In this document: positions 1 through 12,555 of the stretch, piece after piece
Position numbering within the stretch: position 1 is the first letter of the stretch
Layout of the letters: the number at the start of each line of letters is the position of its first letter
Translations under genes and position numbers: made by a program
The notes under the pieces: generated by a model
Database searches by the model: none
What the model saw: the letters and a program-made list of their open reading frames with translations, nothing else
Told to the model about the DNA's origin: nothing
DNA from: Isoetes taiwanensis
Taxonomy: Eukaryota > Streptophyta > Lycopodiopsida > Isoetales > Isoetaceae
Direction of reading: 5' to 3'
Length of the DNA stretch: 64,000 bases
Assembly: GCA_021234155.1 (NCBI GenBank)
Contig: JAJEKV010000005.1
Span: 20,630,089-20,694,088 of the forward strand

Positions 1-109
1 ATCATGATACTATATCACATGAAGACCACTCTGCATAATCCTCTGGAGTTATGGCTTAGCAAGAATACCCATTACTAGACGACGTCCCAGTTTTTTTTTG
101 TAACTATTA

Positions 110-1385
110 TACTTTTGTGTCTATTCTTTGTGGCCACTCCCTACAAAATATCTGGCCAGGCCATGCGCCGTGCAAGGAAATCCACGTTATCCTCCATCTA
201 TCCAGCACTCGAGGTATCCCTAGTCGCGGGGAAGGGGTTTCTGAAAGGTGTCTTAACGGCGCCCTTCTATAGGCTCCTATAGCAGCGGAAGCATAAACGA
301 TGTCCAAGGAACTAACAACAACAATACATCAAGCTACCGAGAAGGGTAGGACATTCATATATCCATAGATACAATAGGGAATAAACATATGTAATAGAGT
401 AAAACATGAGAGCTCCTACTTAGGAAGCTCAGGACTCATGGGGAGGTAGTGGCCAGCCAGCAGAGCGGCGAGGGGCAACACCATTACTTGAGGAGATTAA
501 TGGAACCCATGCGGAAGCCCTTTCAGTGGCCAGGCCATAAGCCTAGCAGCTATAGGGTCCCCGATGGCAGCGCTCGGCGAGGGACCCTCCTCAGTCTGCG
601 CCTCTAGCCGTTATGTAGTGTTGAGCCATATCACCCAGCCCCATGGCGGTGGGATTTCTATGCAGTACTTAATAATAATAGAGGCCAGGGGGTCACAAGC
701 TAGGAGCATCAGAAATGTATTGGCTACTAGGTCTCTACCCCCCTTCCCCGATACAAGAGGAGCAAACATGATCAGCCAACGTCACATATCCACATAACTT
801 GATAATAATAGAGAAGAATATCCAAACCTAATCATATACATCTAACTCTGATTAGAGTTCGTGATTAGGGTTCAAGACCTCTATCTTGAGGGTGTCGGAA
901 GGCTCTACTTTCGAAATGCTAACTCATGCAGGTCTAACTTCGGATGATATACAAGAACTCTAATCAAATACGCTCACGAGGAACTCCCTCTACTTTCGGC
1001 GTCTCCAAGGTATTGAGGGTGGTTCCAGAGTAGCTCACTCTATTGACAGCACATGCTGCGGGGGCTGGCGCACTAGGCTATGCCATAGCATGCAGTTCTT
1101 GAAATGTAGTTTCGACACGAAAGAGTTTTCTAGTACATTTGGAGCGAAAAATAGCCTATAGGGTTGAAATTTAGGGCCACACATACATGGTCCAATAGGG
1201 TAGGCCCGTGTGGCGGGTGCCCAATAGGTTAAGGCCACGTGCAAAATGGTCTTAACCTAAGGTTGGCTAAGTTATATGAATAACTTAGACATGCACCTTA
1301 TGCCACCAATCTATGGTATACAAGGCTATGGAGATAAACTTGTATAGTGACGGACACGACCTCGCGTATTTATGGCGTATATTTT
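110..1385 (-). repeat. LTR copy 1 (3' LTR in the minus-strand model)
   Basis: It shares a long colinear series of blocks with 9660-11225: the 'ctcctacaaaatat' type start, the 'ggaagcataaac' block, 'actcatggggaggtag', 'ctctacccccttcccc', 'cacatatccacataac', and the closing 'ccaccaatctatggtatac' block near 1305-1325. Small indels and substitutions are spread over the whole length. Similarity stops near 1385. No gene is visible in it. Confidence 0.6.
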
Positions 1386-2550
1386 TTAAGGCGATCATTC
1401 TCTCCGCACAGGATAATCTTGTCCACCGATTATTACCACGTTAGGTGAAGCGAACCTACACTAACCCTGCAAAACACACATGAACATATAACTTTTGACT
1501 TTAATGAAATGATCAACTCTCCGTTAATTACTTATTATGTAATTATAAGGCTATATTTATAAGCTATACAAAATTATATAGCCATAACAATTATTATTAT
1601 AAAATTATACATATACAATATTATTACAACAAATTTAGGAGTTCATAGTTAAGTCTAAAATCTATAACTCCTGTCTTCTCGTAACGTGCTCCCTCCTCTA
1701 TGCTTCCCTTTACTGGTCTGCACAAGTAGCACATTATGTTATTTAAGTTAGTAAGTTTGTGGTTTTAGGGGACTACCCCCTAATTACCTCCTTGAGCCGA
1801 ACTACTAGCTCAAGATTACCCTACTACCGTGCACTCGATCATGGCCCCATAAGGATTTGAGCTTAAGGACCATTTAAGATGATCTTATCATTGCCCATGA
1901 TCGAGTGCTACACACCATACCACGATCCTTGATCGAGTACACCGCGGTGCCCATGCCCACACGAGGGTTTTAAGCTAGGGAGCGTCTCCGCGATCCCATC
2001 ATGCTTTATGATTATTTATACCTCACCACTTGACCCCCCTATGGTGGTCTTGGCGTGCCATCATTGACATAAAGATCATTCGATGGCTCACCATCGCAGC
2101 TCTTCCTCTCACGCGGCCCTCCGATCATCGCACCATTGATGCGTCTTTGGCCTAGAATGCCCACCGGTATCTCATCGCCATGGCCTACACTTCCCGAGGG
2201 CTTTGGCATATGCACTTCAGCAGCGAATGCATATGCCTCACTACTGTATACTAAGACATACAACAGCTAAGCACACAGCAAGTCGGCGTCGACCAGCTCG
2301 AGGAGATGACTCGTGATCAAACTCCTTCATAAAAGTCAGGTTATTGCTTCTCTAAAGCGCAGCCCCGATACCCAAGTTAGCGTCTTCCACAGTACTTAAG
2401 TGCTTCCACTTGGCCAAATATTGGGAGGAATTGAGATCTTCTCGTCTTCTTGAGATGCCTTAATAGGATTAACTGCGGGCTTAACAATTTGTTCCTCGCG
2501 TCATTTGCCAACAAAGTTGGGTTCCAAAACCTCCTCCCGGGTTTGGGTGT
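1386..2550. other. Non-coding stretch between LTR copy 1 and integrase remnant
   Basis: About 1.2 kb, AT-rich on the left (1480-1640). It carries a repeated 'atgatcgagtgctacacacc'-like phrase around 1840-1940. In the minus-strand model this is the 3' untranslated part of the gypsy element. I see no gene. Confidence 0.4.
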
Positions 2551-2556
2551 GCCTCT

Positions 2557-3069
2557 TCAGCGAGGCTCGAGGATGGAAGACCTTGTGGACTTTAAGGTGG
2601 GTAGGTAAGTGGAGCTTATAAGACTCAATTCCCTACTGCATCCAAAATCTTGAAGGGTCACATACACCTTGGAGCAAGCTTCTTTACAATTCTTAGATCG
2701 CAAGCTTGGCTTTTCTTGACCTTTGCTTGAGCCAAACTTTATCCCCCAGAACAAATTAGGAGTTTTATATCTATTTGCCAGACTCTTCTGATGTGCCCAT
2801 GCTATTTGAAGATATTCTCGCACTTCTACCACAAGTTGGTGCATATCTACCATCGTTGTTGAGAAACTTCCACCTTGGACACTAGATTATGCCACATAAC
2901 TGGGGTCAAGAATTGATAACTGTAACTGATCATGGAGGTTCCTTGTTGTCCTTGGAAGGCCCGCTATGAAATCCATGTTGATGACTTCCCACTTGGCATT
3001 TGGCACCGCCCAAGGTTCCAAATATCCTGGGTTCGAAGTTGTTCTGTCGTTGTCTGCTAACACGACCAT
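2557..3069 (-). pseudogene. Gypsy integrase remnant, catalytic core deleted
   Basis: Read on the minus strand, 3069-2960 gives the start of a Ty3/gypsy integrase core, including WEVINMDFIAGLPRT, the usual '(W)..I.MDFI.GLP' block. Within about 30 residues this jumps to the post-core helix VEVREYLQIAWAHQKSLANRY (2840-2770). After a frameshift comes the C-terminal GPY/F-type block SYKLHLPTHLKVHKVFH (about 2650-2560). The roughly 130 residues that should hold the second Asp and the Glu of the DDE triad are missing. Integrase inserts retroelement cDNA into host DNA; this copy cannot be active. A MITE-like element begins at its upstream edge. Family assignment is by motif memory only. Confidence 0.75.
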
Positions 3070-3802
3070 GGAATAAATTACTACTCCTATATTTTAGTGT
3101 AGTCGTAATAGGTTTAGCTAAACTACCTTCAAATTGGGGTTAGAAGTTTCTAACACGTGGCTAAACTAAATGATTTTTCTCCATTGTAGTTTCTTGCTTT
3201 TGCTAAACTTTCACAAAATGAAAGGCAAATATTAGCCATCCGCTCCAAACATTTTTGGCAAAGTATTTTAAATATAATATGTCTGATATAGATAAAGTAA
3301 TGACAATCAACATAATATAGCATAATTGATGGAATTATTATCATTGTTACTTGACTTCCTTGATATGAAGAACAAGACATAAATCAAGACACAAATATAC
3401 ATGAAACGGGTTTAAAAACCCCAAAAATATACATTGTTCTTTTCCTCTAATACTTCAACTTTGTGCTTGGAACAAGGAAAGAAATAGAAAAAGGAAAAAG
3501 AATAAACCCTATTTGATAATTTCTTAAAAGTTGGGTACATATATTGGTGTGGATTACCGGACTAATCTATCCATTTTTAAGCCCACTCTATTTTTAAGGT
3601 TTAGCTGTCGGCGTCCTAGTAGTGTTTGGAGGTAAAGCTTTTGGCTATTCAACCCTAAAAGCTCACTTGGGTGGCAAAAATTAGGCTAAAATTTTCTTTT
3701 TTTTTTTTGGGCATTTTTCCATTTACTTTAGCCATTTTCTTGGCAAAATTGCTCCAAAATATACATTTGGCTAACCTTAGCCATTATTTTATTCCATGAA
3801 CA
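3067..3802. mobile_element. MITE-like element inside the gypsy pol region
   Basis: The left end reads 'ccatggaataaatta' and the right end reads 'attattttattccatg', so an 11-bp terminal inverted repeat (catggaataaa) bounds about 735 bp. The interior is AT-rich and repeats short 'ttagcca/tggctaa' phrases in both orientations. The end block at 3750-3802 recurs at 52983-53035, which supports a dispersed repeat. No clear target-site duplication was found and the termini are estimated. Confidence 0.4.
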
Positions 3803-3809
3803 GTGGCAT

Positions 3810-6800
3810 TCTTGGATGCGACTATATATCTTCTTACGTACCGGTAGGGAAGTAGCTATGTATCTTGAAGTAGGCCTTTATAGATTACGCATGGCGGAAA
3901 TAGGGCTGTCTGGCGTGTCATGGAAGATTTTTCCAACTCAGGTAAGCAAGTATGCATAGTTGATCTTTGATAGTATTAAGATTGCCTTCTTTTTAAAGCG
4001 TTTGAAGGTTTCTCTTTCTTAATCGGTACTTGCAGCTCTTGCAAAGACTTAGCGTATATGTGCTTGAACTCTATGTTAGAGGAGATAGCTTCTTCTATCT
4101 TCTTACCGAAATTTGCTTGCGAAGTGGAGATGGCATTGCAAAATGATGCTTCAAAAGCTTGCCAATAAGTGATGGCGATGTCTTAGCATCTCCATGGCTT
4201 TCCCTGAAATGGGGAACGCATGCTCTTCCATTGATTTCATGATCCGCGATGTCGCCGAAAAGAAATTGATGGCGAACTCATCAGGAATCTTGAAGATAAT
4301 ATGCGTTCCTTAAGTGCATAAGTCGATTGGAGCGATACGATAGAGTCGAGGCATTACTATGAAGTCATAGTGCCCATACCATGTTCACAGTCTTATAAAT
4401 ATCTTCCCTCTTCATCGCTTTATTTGATGATTGCGGAGCCTTAAGTCGATTTTGTAGAAGAATCTCTTGCTCCTTGAAATTTGATCCATTATGTTGTTTG
4501 CTTGTTGGTGCCAATGGTTGATATACATCTTTAGACTCCCACCACGGCGAAGGATCCCCAAGTTGATCAACTCCTACAAGCGCTGCTTGAGCTACGCTGG
4601 CTTCGGAGGAAGTGCTCATCCTATAAGAGCTTTCTTTGAGTATTTCTGCATAAGGCGCCAAGTAATTTGAGGACTCTACACCTCTATAGGGCAAAAGCTC
4701 TCAAATTTCATCGAGGGTATATCATGGGACTTCTTGATTAACTTAGAAATTGGTAGAGGCAAAATTTGTTCCCAGTAGCATCTTCAGCCTTCTTACTCTT
4801 GTGTAATTACGGGATGGGCGACTTGTAGCTTAAGTATATATGACCTCATTCGATGATGCATTTAAGTAATTCCTTCAACGACATGCGGGATTTAAGCCGT
4901 GAAATTACTTCCTTAACTTTAATTATAAGGGACTTGTCCTTTACAGTTGCTAAGATAAACATCTCTTGCTTATGATAATCAATTGTTGCCTTAAGCTAGG
5001 CTTTAAACCATTCATGCCTATTAGCAGGGGTCATACTTGCCAATGTACATAAGTTGGTGCGATGATCTACTTTAACAAAACGCGAGGTTGATGTCGAACT
5101 TGACTCTTGTTCGCTTTAGTCTTGCTAATTACTGCGGCCTTGCTATAATTCGCGACCCTAGATTTAGACTTAAGAGTCTTGCTCTTTAAGGTGTCGCCAT
5201 CTAGGAGGTGCAAAGATTCTGAGTGAATTACTTACATAAATCCTATGGCCATAAGTTTAGTCGGCATATGACATTTACGTTTGGACATGAAACTACATAC
5301 ACAATTCAATAATTATTCTCATTTTTAGATCTAATCTATACTCTAGGATCTCCCTTTTCTTAATTATTGCCCTCATGAAATAGTCCCACCTTTGAGTTGA
5401 TGCCATCTAAGGGGTGGGACTTGATAGATTGCTTCCCTTCATTTTAAGTGGGATTATTCCTTATCTTTGTGGAAATTTTCGTCATATACATGGTCGATGG
5501 TTATCCTATTATTGAATCCTTCTTAGGAGGTGATCAAACTCACGAAAGAGGTTTAATATGTTGGATATCTATGCGGCAATGTATGTAGTTTTAATCCCAA
5601 TCCTTGAGCTTTTAGCTCTATTCTTGGAGTCCATCATTTTTAAAAATCTACTTAAAATTTGCGTCCCATTCCATCATGGATGTTATCACCCATAATTCTA
5701 AGATATTCAAGCTATGTGATAGGTTCTCTAACTTGCTTAAAGTTGATGTAGTGATTGTCGTTGGAGTAGCGGCGATGATCCATAATTTGTTGAAAAATCA
5801 CAGTCTCCTTGGTGGATTTGTATAATCACTCATGTGCCACCTTTCTTTTTATTGAACATATTCACGATATACCTTTCGTCCTTAATGTTGATGTTGACTA
5901 CTTCATTAAAGTTATCCATATTAATTGGACTTGATGATGTAGTGGATAACACAGATCACCGATTAATGCATCGGGATGCTTGAGGTAATGTTCTTCACAT
6001 TCTAGAATCTTTCATATAGGCTCATCACGCGCTTGGAGATTACAGGATTTGAGGATGATTCTAACTCGAGATTGATATTGTTGTGTTGACCTTTGTCGAT
6101 TTGATTCTTCATCTGGCGGTCACATGCTATTGTTATAAGGTACATTAATGATGTTGGATGCTTTACCACTTCTAAGCGTACGCTTCTCTTCTGAGAGAAG
6201 TCTATTTGCATCTATGTGGTATTTGGTCCCCCATGTTGCCTCTTCTTGATGGTGTTTGACCTTCAATCTCTAAGGTGGAAGATTGAAGAGCGTCATGATC
6301 TTGAAATATGGTCTTTGTCGAGGTTGATGTAAAACAAAGAGTATGAGGGGCTGATGAGGAAGAAGTTTATTATGGTCGCCGCGGTATTCCTATTCTTGGC
6401 TTGACCCACCCCGCCTAGCGGCTTGTAATACCTCCTTGGTCAAAGTATCTTTGCTTGAAGTCTAAATGTCGATCTTACATCATGGCACGTATATGCGCAA
6501 TGAATTTGCCCTTCCTAGGAGGTATGTCAGTCTCATCCTTTAGAACTCTTGATGTCATAAATTAGATGAAATTAAGTCTACTTGTTAGTGGCATAAAATT
6601 TGTGACGTAGTCATTGATGTGGGGCCTTCCTGGGGAGACAATGTGACACTTGGAGAATATCAGGTGGCGAGGAGATGTTCCTCCCCTAATCGAATCAATT
6701 TTGTAAAGTGCCATGATGCCCATTGGTACATTTGCACTTAACCCTTTGGCAACCTTTGTCTATTCGCGATGTCGCTTTTCGTCCTTCACATGGGCTCCCC

Positions 6801-7950
6801 TTGTATTTGTGTTGACCTTCCGCAGTACACCATCAAGGCCTTTGATTTGTTGAAGTTTCCTCCATAAGGTTGCCCTACGCGCTTTCAATTCGTTGATGTT
6901 GTTGAGTGGCTCGTGTTATCGAGGCCTCGAGGACACACCTTGAAGGTTCTCTAATCTATTTGACTATCCTAAAGTTGGCGGTGGCGATAATACTACCACA
7001 ACAACAAATTACATTGTGTCTACTTACTCTACAAACCCTATTTTTATACCTTTATCTCCATTACCTCAAATGACCACTTGACATTTGGCACTTCAATGAA
7101 ACTTGGCGAGAAAGGGTACTTGTCCCCTAACATTGTAAGGGTGGTATAAGGAGACTTACTTTAGATTGTACTTGGTGTCTTTGAACTAAATTACTGAATG
7201 AATGAATTCCTAGATAATTATCTATGCTACAAAGAGCATGGTGAAAGATACTTGATGGTAGTGCATATATAATATGTGTTGGTGTATCATACTAGCGTGT
7301 GACAACAATTTCTAAGGCCTCGGCAACTAATTTGGAGTTTCTAAGGAAAAAGGGTTTGATTATAATATTTATGGTAGACAAGGGAGACACTTAGCAAGAT
7401 AAGGCGGCGACTAAGCTAAGATGAATGCATATGTGGCTCTATCTAGCTTAAGGGTCTTGGTTCTAACTCTAAGGGTGGCCATTAATATTATTAACATGAT
7501 TAAAGCTTAAATTTAATTAAGGATTATAATTCAAGCATAGGCGATGCAGCCCTCGATGTAGTTGGCATGGGGGGGATTTGGAGGGGTTCATCCATTGGGT
7601 GAGAGTCGATTCACACTCTTTGTGGGAATTTTTTAAGATGCGGTTCAAATGGATGGGGTACTACAAGACACTAGAATGCATGGAAGATGGCTAAAATGTG
7701 CACTAAAATCTTTTCGAGCAATCTTTTTAAAATTTTTGCTCAAGCGTACGACTTCGAGATTAGGTCGGCATAGGCGTCTAGCGTTCTTGTGGACCCGGAC
7801 TTTGGTATGAATTTACAACAATTAGGTTATACAAAAACACTTTTAAGAGATTAATTTCTGAGAGGAAGGTATTTTTATATAAAAATTTGACTTATACTAA
7901 AAGATAGCTTTATATATATTTGAGGCTTTACTATGTACAAAAAAAAAAAT
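3810..7950 (-). other. Unassigned internal part of the gypsy element
   Basis: About 4.1 kb with no open frame above 110 codons. Minus-strand reading gives short protein-like runs such as IPDEFAINFFSATSRIMKSM (about 4290-4230) and GKKIEEAISSNIEFKHIYAK (about 4110-4050), broken by stops. These look like an eroded gag or other element protein, but I could not match protease, RT or RNase H motifs. The longest frame, 4694-4365 on the minus strand (109 codons), is Ser/Gln-rich and unrecognised. Confidence 0.3.
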
Positions 7951-9650
7951 TGAAGCTTCTAGGAGCTTCTCCTTGCCGGGATCCTCCTTGCGGTGAAGGT
8001 CGCGCCCAGGCATCCGCAGTCACCCTCTTCCGCGTGGATTGCACATAGGTTTCCCTCCTCCGAGAGAGAGTTGGGCTGAAACTCGCCTCTCTTTTGCCTC
8101 TATGAGGTCGGGCCAGATTAGGGTTGTGACCCTATAATGCGATTCGAAACTCTTGCATGATTTCAGGAGGAGCTCAAATAAACATTATGCGGATGAGGGA
8201 GATTAGTACAGCATTTGGAAGTGCCTGTATCAGGAACACCACCAGGCGTGCTTGGAAATCGTGGCGTGGTAGACTTGAACTGACCAAGCTCGACCATGGT
8301 AATTCTTAGCGGGTGGCTTTGGGTGATTCTTGGGCCTGCAGCTATGCGTTACGCTTGCGGTGCAGTCATTATACCTCTTCCATCACCACAAAATTGCGCC
8401 CGGTATGCCTTCTTGCTTGGCTGGAATTCGATACGCGAGCATGGATTCTCGATCACCCACCTTTTGAGTTACCTTTGGTGGCTTGTGCCACTTTGGGTAA
8501 GGTGGGGGTGTGGGGGTTAGATGGTTCCAGAAGCGTCCACCCAACAAGGGCTCTTCCTCCTCCTATCGGCTTCCTCGGTTCCTCCCTCCTCACCGTCGGT
8601 TGCCTCTCAGAAGCGAAGGTATTTCATGCCGCGATTACCTTTTGGCCGATCCACAGTCCCTCTTGGGCGCTTTCACCTCTCTGCCAATATACTTCTCCTC
8701 TCCCTCTTTTCTTACAGGCCCTCTCTCAGGCCACTTCGGCTGCTTTCTCCTTGCCCTTCTTCTTTTTGGAGTCACCCAGAGCTTCCTCAAGTGATGCTCC
8801 CTCCTGGCGATCTTTATTGTTCAACACCATTGCTCTTCTTCCTCTGTACTCTCCCATCTTTGTGCCCCTCTTCACAGCTTGGTGAAACTGACCCTAACTC
8901 ACGGCGGCCTCATGCAGTCCTTTGGGTGGCTCAGGTGGTACTCTCCTTAGCTCCTTAGAGGCATGGAAGGTGTCATCTACCAAGGAAGGCGGCTCTTTCT
9001 CTCCCTCAGGGCTTGAGGTGCTCAGATCTTCTTTCCATCACTGCTTCTTTGCCTCAGCCATAGAAGGGGTGTGCACAGGAGGCTCCTGAATTTTGTGGTT
9101 GTGTATTTGGTTAAGTGTGCTATGTCTTTACGGTTAGAAAACGGATTAAGTTAAAGGCTGAAGATCAAGAAGGAGAGATTTAGGGTGAGATAGGGGGTAA
9201 ATGGGTGCTAAAATGGTGTTTAAAAGGAAAGATGCTCTAAGAAATATTCTCACGCGTTAATAGCCTATTAATTAGCCTCCCCTATTAAATACGCAATATA
9301 CATACTTATTGATATATGGTTATCTTTTGTATTATACTTTAAAATTCGAATTTTCCTAATGGTTTTGGGGTGTTAATTAGTTTTAGCCATTTTCACGGTC
9401 TCGATTAAGGATGATTTTAGATCCATTTTGGGTGAAATTTGATGCTCATACATAATTTCCACTCAATTTTTACTAGAATGTTAATTTGACTCATTCTTTT
9501 CCTACGTCCCTAACAACTTACTCCCAGCTTTTCACGACCCACTACCTAGGGAGAAAAATTTACCATTATTTTAGCGATTCAACGGTGGAATTTTCATCCC
9601 ACACCCTATTAGACACGTTAGACTACTTAAATTTAGGGATATGAGTGGAG
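7951..9650 (-). other. C/T-rich region, possible gag and leader
   Basis: 8000-9100 is strongly C/T-rich on the plus strand. The complementary strand encodes Lys/Glu/Arg/Gly-rich runs (for example SKKKKGKEKAAEV near 8780-8740), as expected of a basic gag protein, but several stops interrupt it. Plus-strand frames of 94-190 codons here are Ser/Pro/Leu-rich and are best explained as by-products of the composition. 9100-9650 is AT-rich and featureless; in this model it is the leader next to the 5' LTR. Confidence 0.3.
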
Positions 9651-9659
9651 TGCTAGTTC

Positions 9660-11225
9660 TTCGTCAACGAGAAGACATGGCTCACGATACTATTGTGGCA
9701 GCTCCTACAAAATATCACGGTAGCCCGTCAGGTACGCTTTCCGTCAAATCACATCAGGTCCTTGGCATACGGGCCTCTATCGCACTCCGGTATCACTAGT
9801 GCAAAGGATGCAAGGTGTCTTGCATGCCCTTCCCCTATAGGCTCCTATAGCGATTGGAAGCATAAACAGCGTCGGAACTAGCAACAACAATACAACAAGC
9901 TACCCGCAGAAGGGGTAGCACATCCATAAGGCAATAAGATAAACATAATAGGTAAAACATGAGGAAGCTCCTACGCAAGGATGAGACTCATGGGGAGGTA
10001 GCCCGGCCGGCTAGGCATAAGATGGAACAAAGCGAGAGTCATAGCAATAAGCCGGGGCTGAAGCAGAAACAAAGGCTAGGGTTGACCATTTGGTCCGCTC
10101 CTCCACATTGCATACTTTGCGAGATGGGCTAGGTCGGGCCTCTGGGAAATGCGACTCTATCCTTCCAGGTATACTGTCTCATGGTATCACCCATGAGAAT
10201 TTTGCTTTCACGGGTTGCATCTCCCTCTGTCCTTGGGGAAGGGTTCCATCTCTCTCCTTTCAGGAGTCTGAGATTCCATGGGCTAGAGAATTGTGGTGAC
10301 ACCGATTCTTCACAGGCTTAAACCCCCAAAGCAAAGAGCGGGGAACCGTTCGTCACACCGCCTCTTGAGAAGCGAGGCGACATCATTGCCCGAGGGGTCA
10401 TGGGACCCATGCCCGACCTACTCGAGTGGCCAGGCCATAAGCCCTAGTCGCTATAGGGTCCCGATAGCAGCTGATAGGGACCACTCCCTGCATCTGCGTC
10501 TCTAGCCCGTTATGTAGTCTTTGAGTCATATCATAGCCCGTAGCACGGTAGGTTCCTAATACTTTTGAGCATGGCTTAATAATAGGAACTAAGGGTCTAA
10601 ACTAGGAGCATCACTAAGTAATGGCTACTAGTCTCTACCCCCCTTCCCCATACAACGGGAGCAAGCGTAATCAATCAACATCACATATCCACATAACATG
10701 ATAATAATGAGAAGAACATCAAACCTAATCATATACATCTAACTACGGTTAGGGTTCATTGATTAGGGTTCAAGATCTATAATGAGGTGTCTAGGAAGGG
10801 GCTCTACTAGAGACCGCGAAATGCTAACTCATCTGGAGTCCTAACTTCGGATGATCCACAAAACTCTAATCCAAATACACGCTCTGAGAAACTCCCTCCT
10901 ACTCAGAGGCATCTCAGCGGGGTCTTGAGGTGGTCGAAGTAGCTCCCACTCTATTGGCGTGCACATGCTGCGAGGGGCGTGCGCTAGACGGCCGAGCGGT
11001 TCGAAATGGGTTTTGAGGTAGGCCAATAGGGTAGGCAGGTGTGGTGAGGTGCCCAATAGGTTAAGGCCACGTGGAAAATGGTCTTAACTTAAAGGTTGAA
11101 AACTAAGTTATATGAATGCTTAGTCATGCACTAATATGCCACCAATCTATGGTATACAAGGCTATGGAGATAGACTTGTATAGTGAAATGGTTTTGAAAT
11201 ATACATATTTATATGGTATATTATT
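9660..11225 (-). repeat. LTR copy 2 (5' LTR in the minus-strand model)
   Basis: Partner of the repeat at 110-1385, with matching blocks in the same order and orientation. It is slightly longer through scattered small insertions. Similarity ends near 11225, just before coding-like copia sequence. The two copies differ at many positions, which means an old insertion, poor consensus quality, or both. Confidence 0.6.
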
Positions 11226-11254
11226 TCCTTTGGAGCACATCCGCGATTCTTAGC

Positions 11255-11640
11255 TTATTACTATTCATGATGCTCTAAGTTCCAATGAACGTGGACATTG
11301 GCAACAAGCAATGGATGTTGAATATCATTCTTTGATAACAAAGACACGTGAAATTTAGTAGTTCTTCCTTCTGGTCATGAAGCTATAAAAAGTAAGTGGG
11401 GTTTTAAGTTAAAACTAAAGAAGATGGTACTTTTGACAGATTCAAAGCACAGTTGATTACAAAAGGTTTTTTTCAAATTGCTAGAGATGATTATCATGAA
11501 ACATTCTCACCTGCAATGCATATTGCAACCGCGCATGCTTTTTTAGCATTTGCAGTTAACCATAATCTATATATTCATCAAATGAATGTTAAAACAATAT
11601 TTCTAAATGGAGATCTCACATAAGATATTTATATTGCTAC
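11255..11640 (+). pseudogene. Ty1/copia reverse transcriptase, N-terminal fragment
   Basis: Plus-strand translation, allowing a few frame changes, gives the copia RT opening: '.W.QAMDVEYHSLI', then LPSGHEAIKSKW.FKLK, EDGTFDRFKAQLITKGF, DYHETFSPAMHIATA and IHQMNVKTIFLNGDL. These match the usual AM..E..SL, W.YK.K..DG...R.KARLVAKG, D...TF.PV and QMDV..AFL.G.L blocks. Reverse transcriptase copies element RNA into cDNA. The frame is broken near 11360 and 11630, and the next blocks resume only at 12430 after an insertion. The 5' part of this copia element is missing, apparently cut off by the gypsy LTR ending at 11225. Confidence 0.85.
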
Positions 11641-11659
11641 TTGTAAATAGTTATAATTT

Positions 11660-12300
11660 CACAGGTCAAAGCGGGCTGGTTTGCAAATTAGAAGGGGATA
11701 AACACCCACGAGGAGCGTACCAGGATAGTAGGCTGAACTTTGTTTCCTCACGAGAGTAATGAAGCGGCGGGGTGTTTGTACGCTATAGGAAGGCAAGGCT
11801 ACATTGCAGCACTACAACAAAATCTAGTGTTTATCCTTTAGCAGGAAGGCAGGCTGCATTGCACTGGGCAGGCTCTAGTGATAACTAACACACCAAAAGA
11901 GGCAGTCCTTCAAAGGGAAATCATTATCCAATGGGTCCCAGCCTTTTAAGCTTTGTCCCCTTACCCTGGAGCCATATTAATTCCTCCTCCTCCTCGAGAT
12001 ACTTGCCTCAAGCATGTGGAATACACCAATGTTGCCACAAGGAATTGAACCTTGGCTCACGATGCAAATGTGCAGCACTAGCAACTCTAGTGATAACCAA
12101 CACACCATCGTAGGATCCTTCAAGAAAATCGTTATCAATCAATGGACCCCCAACCTTTCGGGGCTTTATCCCTTACCCCATAGGTATATCACAAGGCTGC
12201 CTCATTTCCGCCATTTGGATTATGAGGAGGTTTGGTAAATTTTGTTAAGCGCGGAGTTGCTCCGGGAAGTTTGGGCGTGAATCGATTATCGAGGTTTGTA
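11660..12300 (-). mobile_element. SINE-like insertion (partial dimer) in copia RT
   Basis: On the minus strand a tRNA-like head is visible: an A-box-like 'tgtgttggttatcactagag' (about 12104-12085) and a B box 'aaggttcaattcc' (about 12056-12044), spaced about as in tRNA-derived SINEs. The segment 11870-11970 repeats 12085-12190 ('tctagtgataac.aacacacc' through 'ccttaccc') in the same orientation, so two units or partial units lie head to tail about 210 bp apart. The insertion separates two parts of one reverse transcriptase. Exact ends and target-site duplication are unresolved. Confidence 0.45.
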
Positions 12301-12429
12301 GGGGCTTATCGGGGGTTTGTAGATGCTCCCGGCCTAGATTATCGGCATCTAAAAGGCTGAATCGAGAATTTGAATCATGCATAGATGGATAATCATCTGC
12401 GTCAACTGCTTCTTAAAATATTCTTACTT

Positions 12430-12555
12430 GTTATGCCTATCGAGGCGAGGAATGAATATTGCATGAATGCCTTGATCCCAAAGCCTGCCGGTTAAGGAAA
12501 GCTCTGTATGATTTAAAACAAGCATCACGTGCTTGGTATAAGAAGATGCACTGAT
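12430..12555 (+). pseudogene. Ty1/copia reverse transcriptase, continuation
   Basis: The plus strand gives CRLRKALYDLKQASRAWYKKM, a near match to the copia block 'L.KALYGLKQA.RAWY'. It follows in order from the fragment at 11255-11640 and is separated from it only by the SINE-like insertion. The YxDD catalytic block and RNase H domain expected downstream were not found before the next repeat begins at 13090. Confidence 0.85.

Larger units (their letters stand above)
110..11225 (-). mobile_element. Ty3/gypsy-type LTR retrotransposon, degenerate
   Basis: Two diverged direct repeats (about 110-1385 and 9660-11225) bracket about 8.3 kb. Gypsy integrase remnants lie on the minus strand close to the left repeat. 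In a minus-strand element the integrase should sit near the 3' LTR, so the left repeat is the 3' LTR and the right one the 5' LTR. Gag would then lie near 8000-9100, a region C/T-rich on the plus strand. The total of about 11 kb fits large plant gypsy elements. The right boundary runs directly into a copia reverse transcriptase fragment at 11255, which suggests that this element inserted into an older copia element. Protease and RT motifs were not recognised in 3810-7950. The boundaries are approximate, and no target-site duplication or primer site was confirmed. Confidence 0.6.

Noticed and set aside
8313-8958. Three overlapping plus-strand frames of 94-190 codons
   Set aside because: They overlap each other in different frames on a C/T-rich strand. 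The complementary strand fits the minus-strand gypsy gag better.
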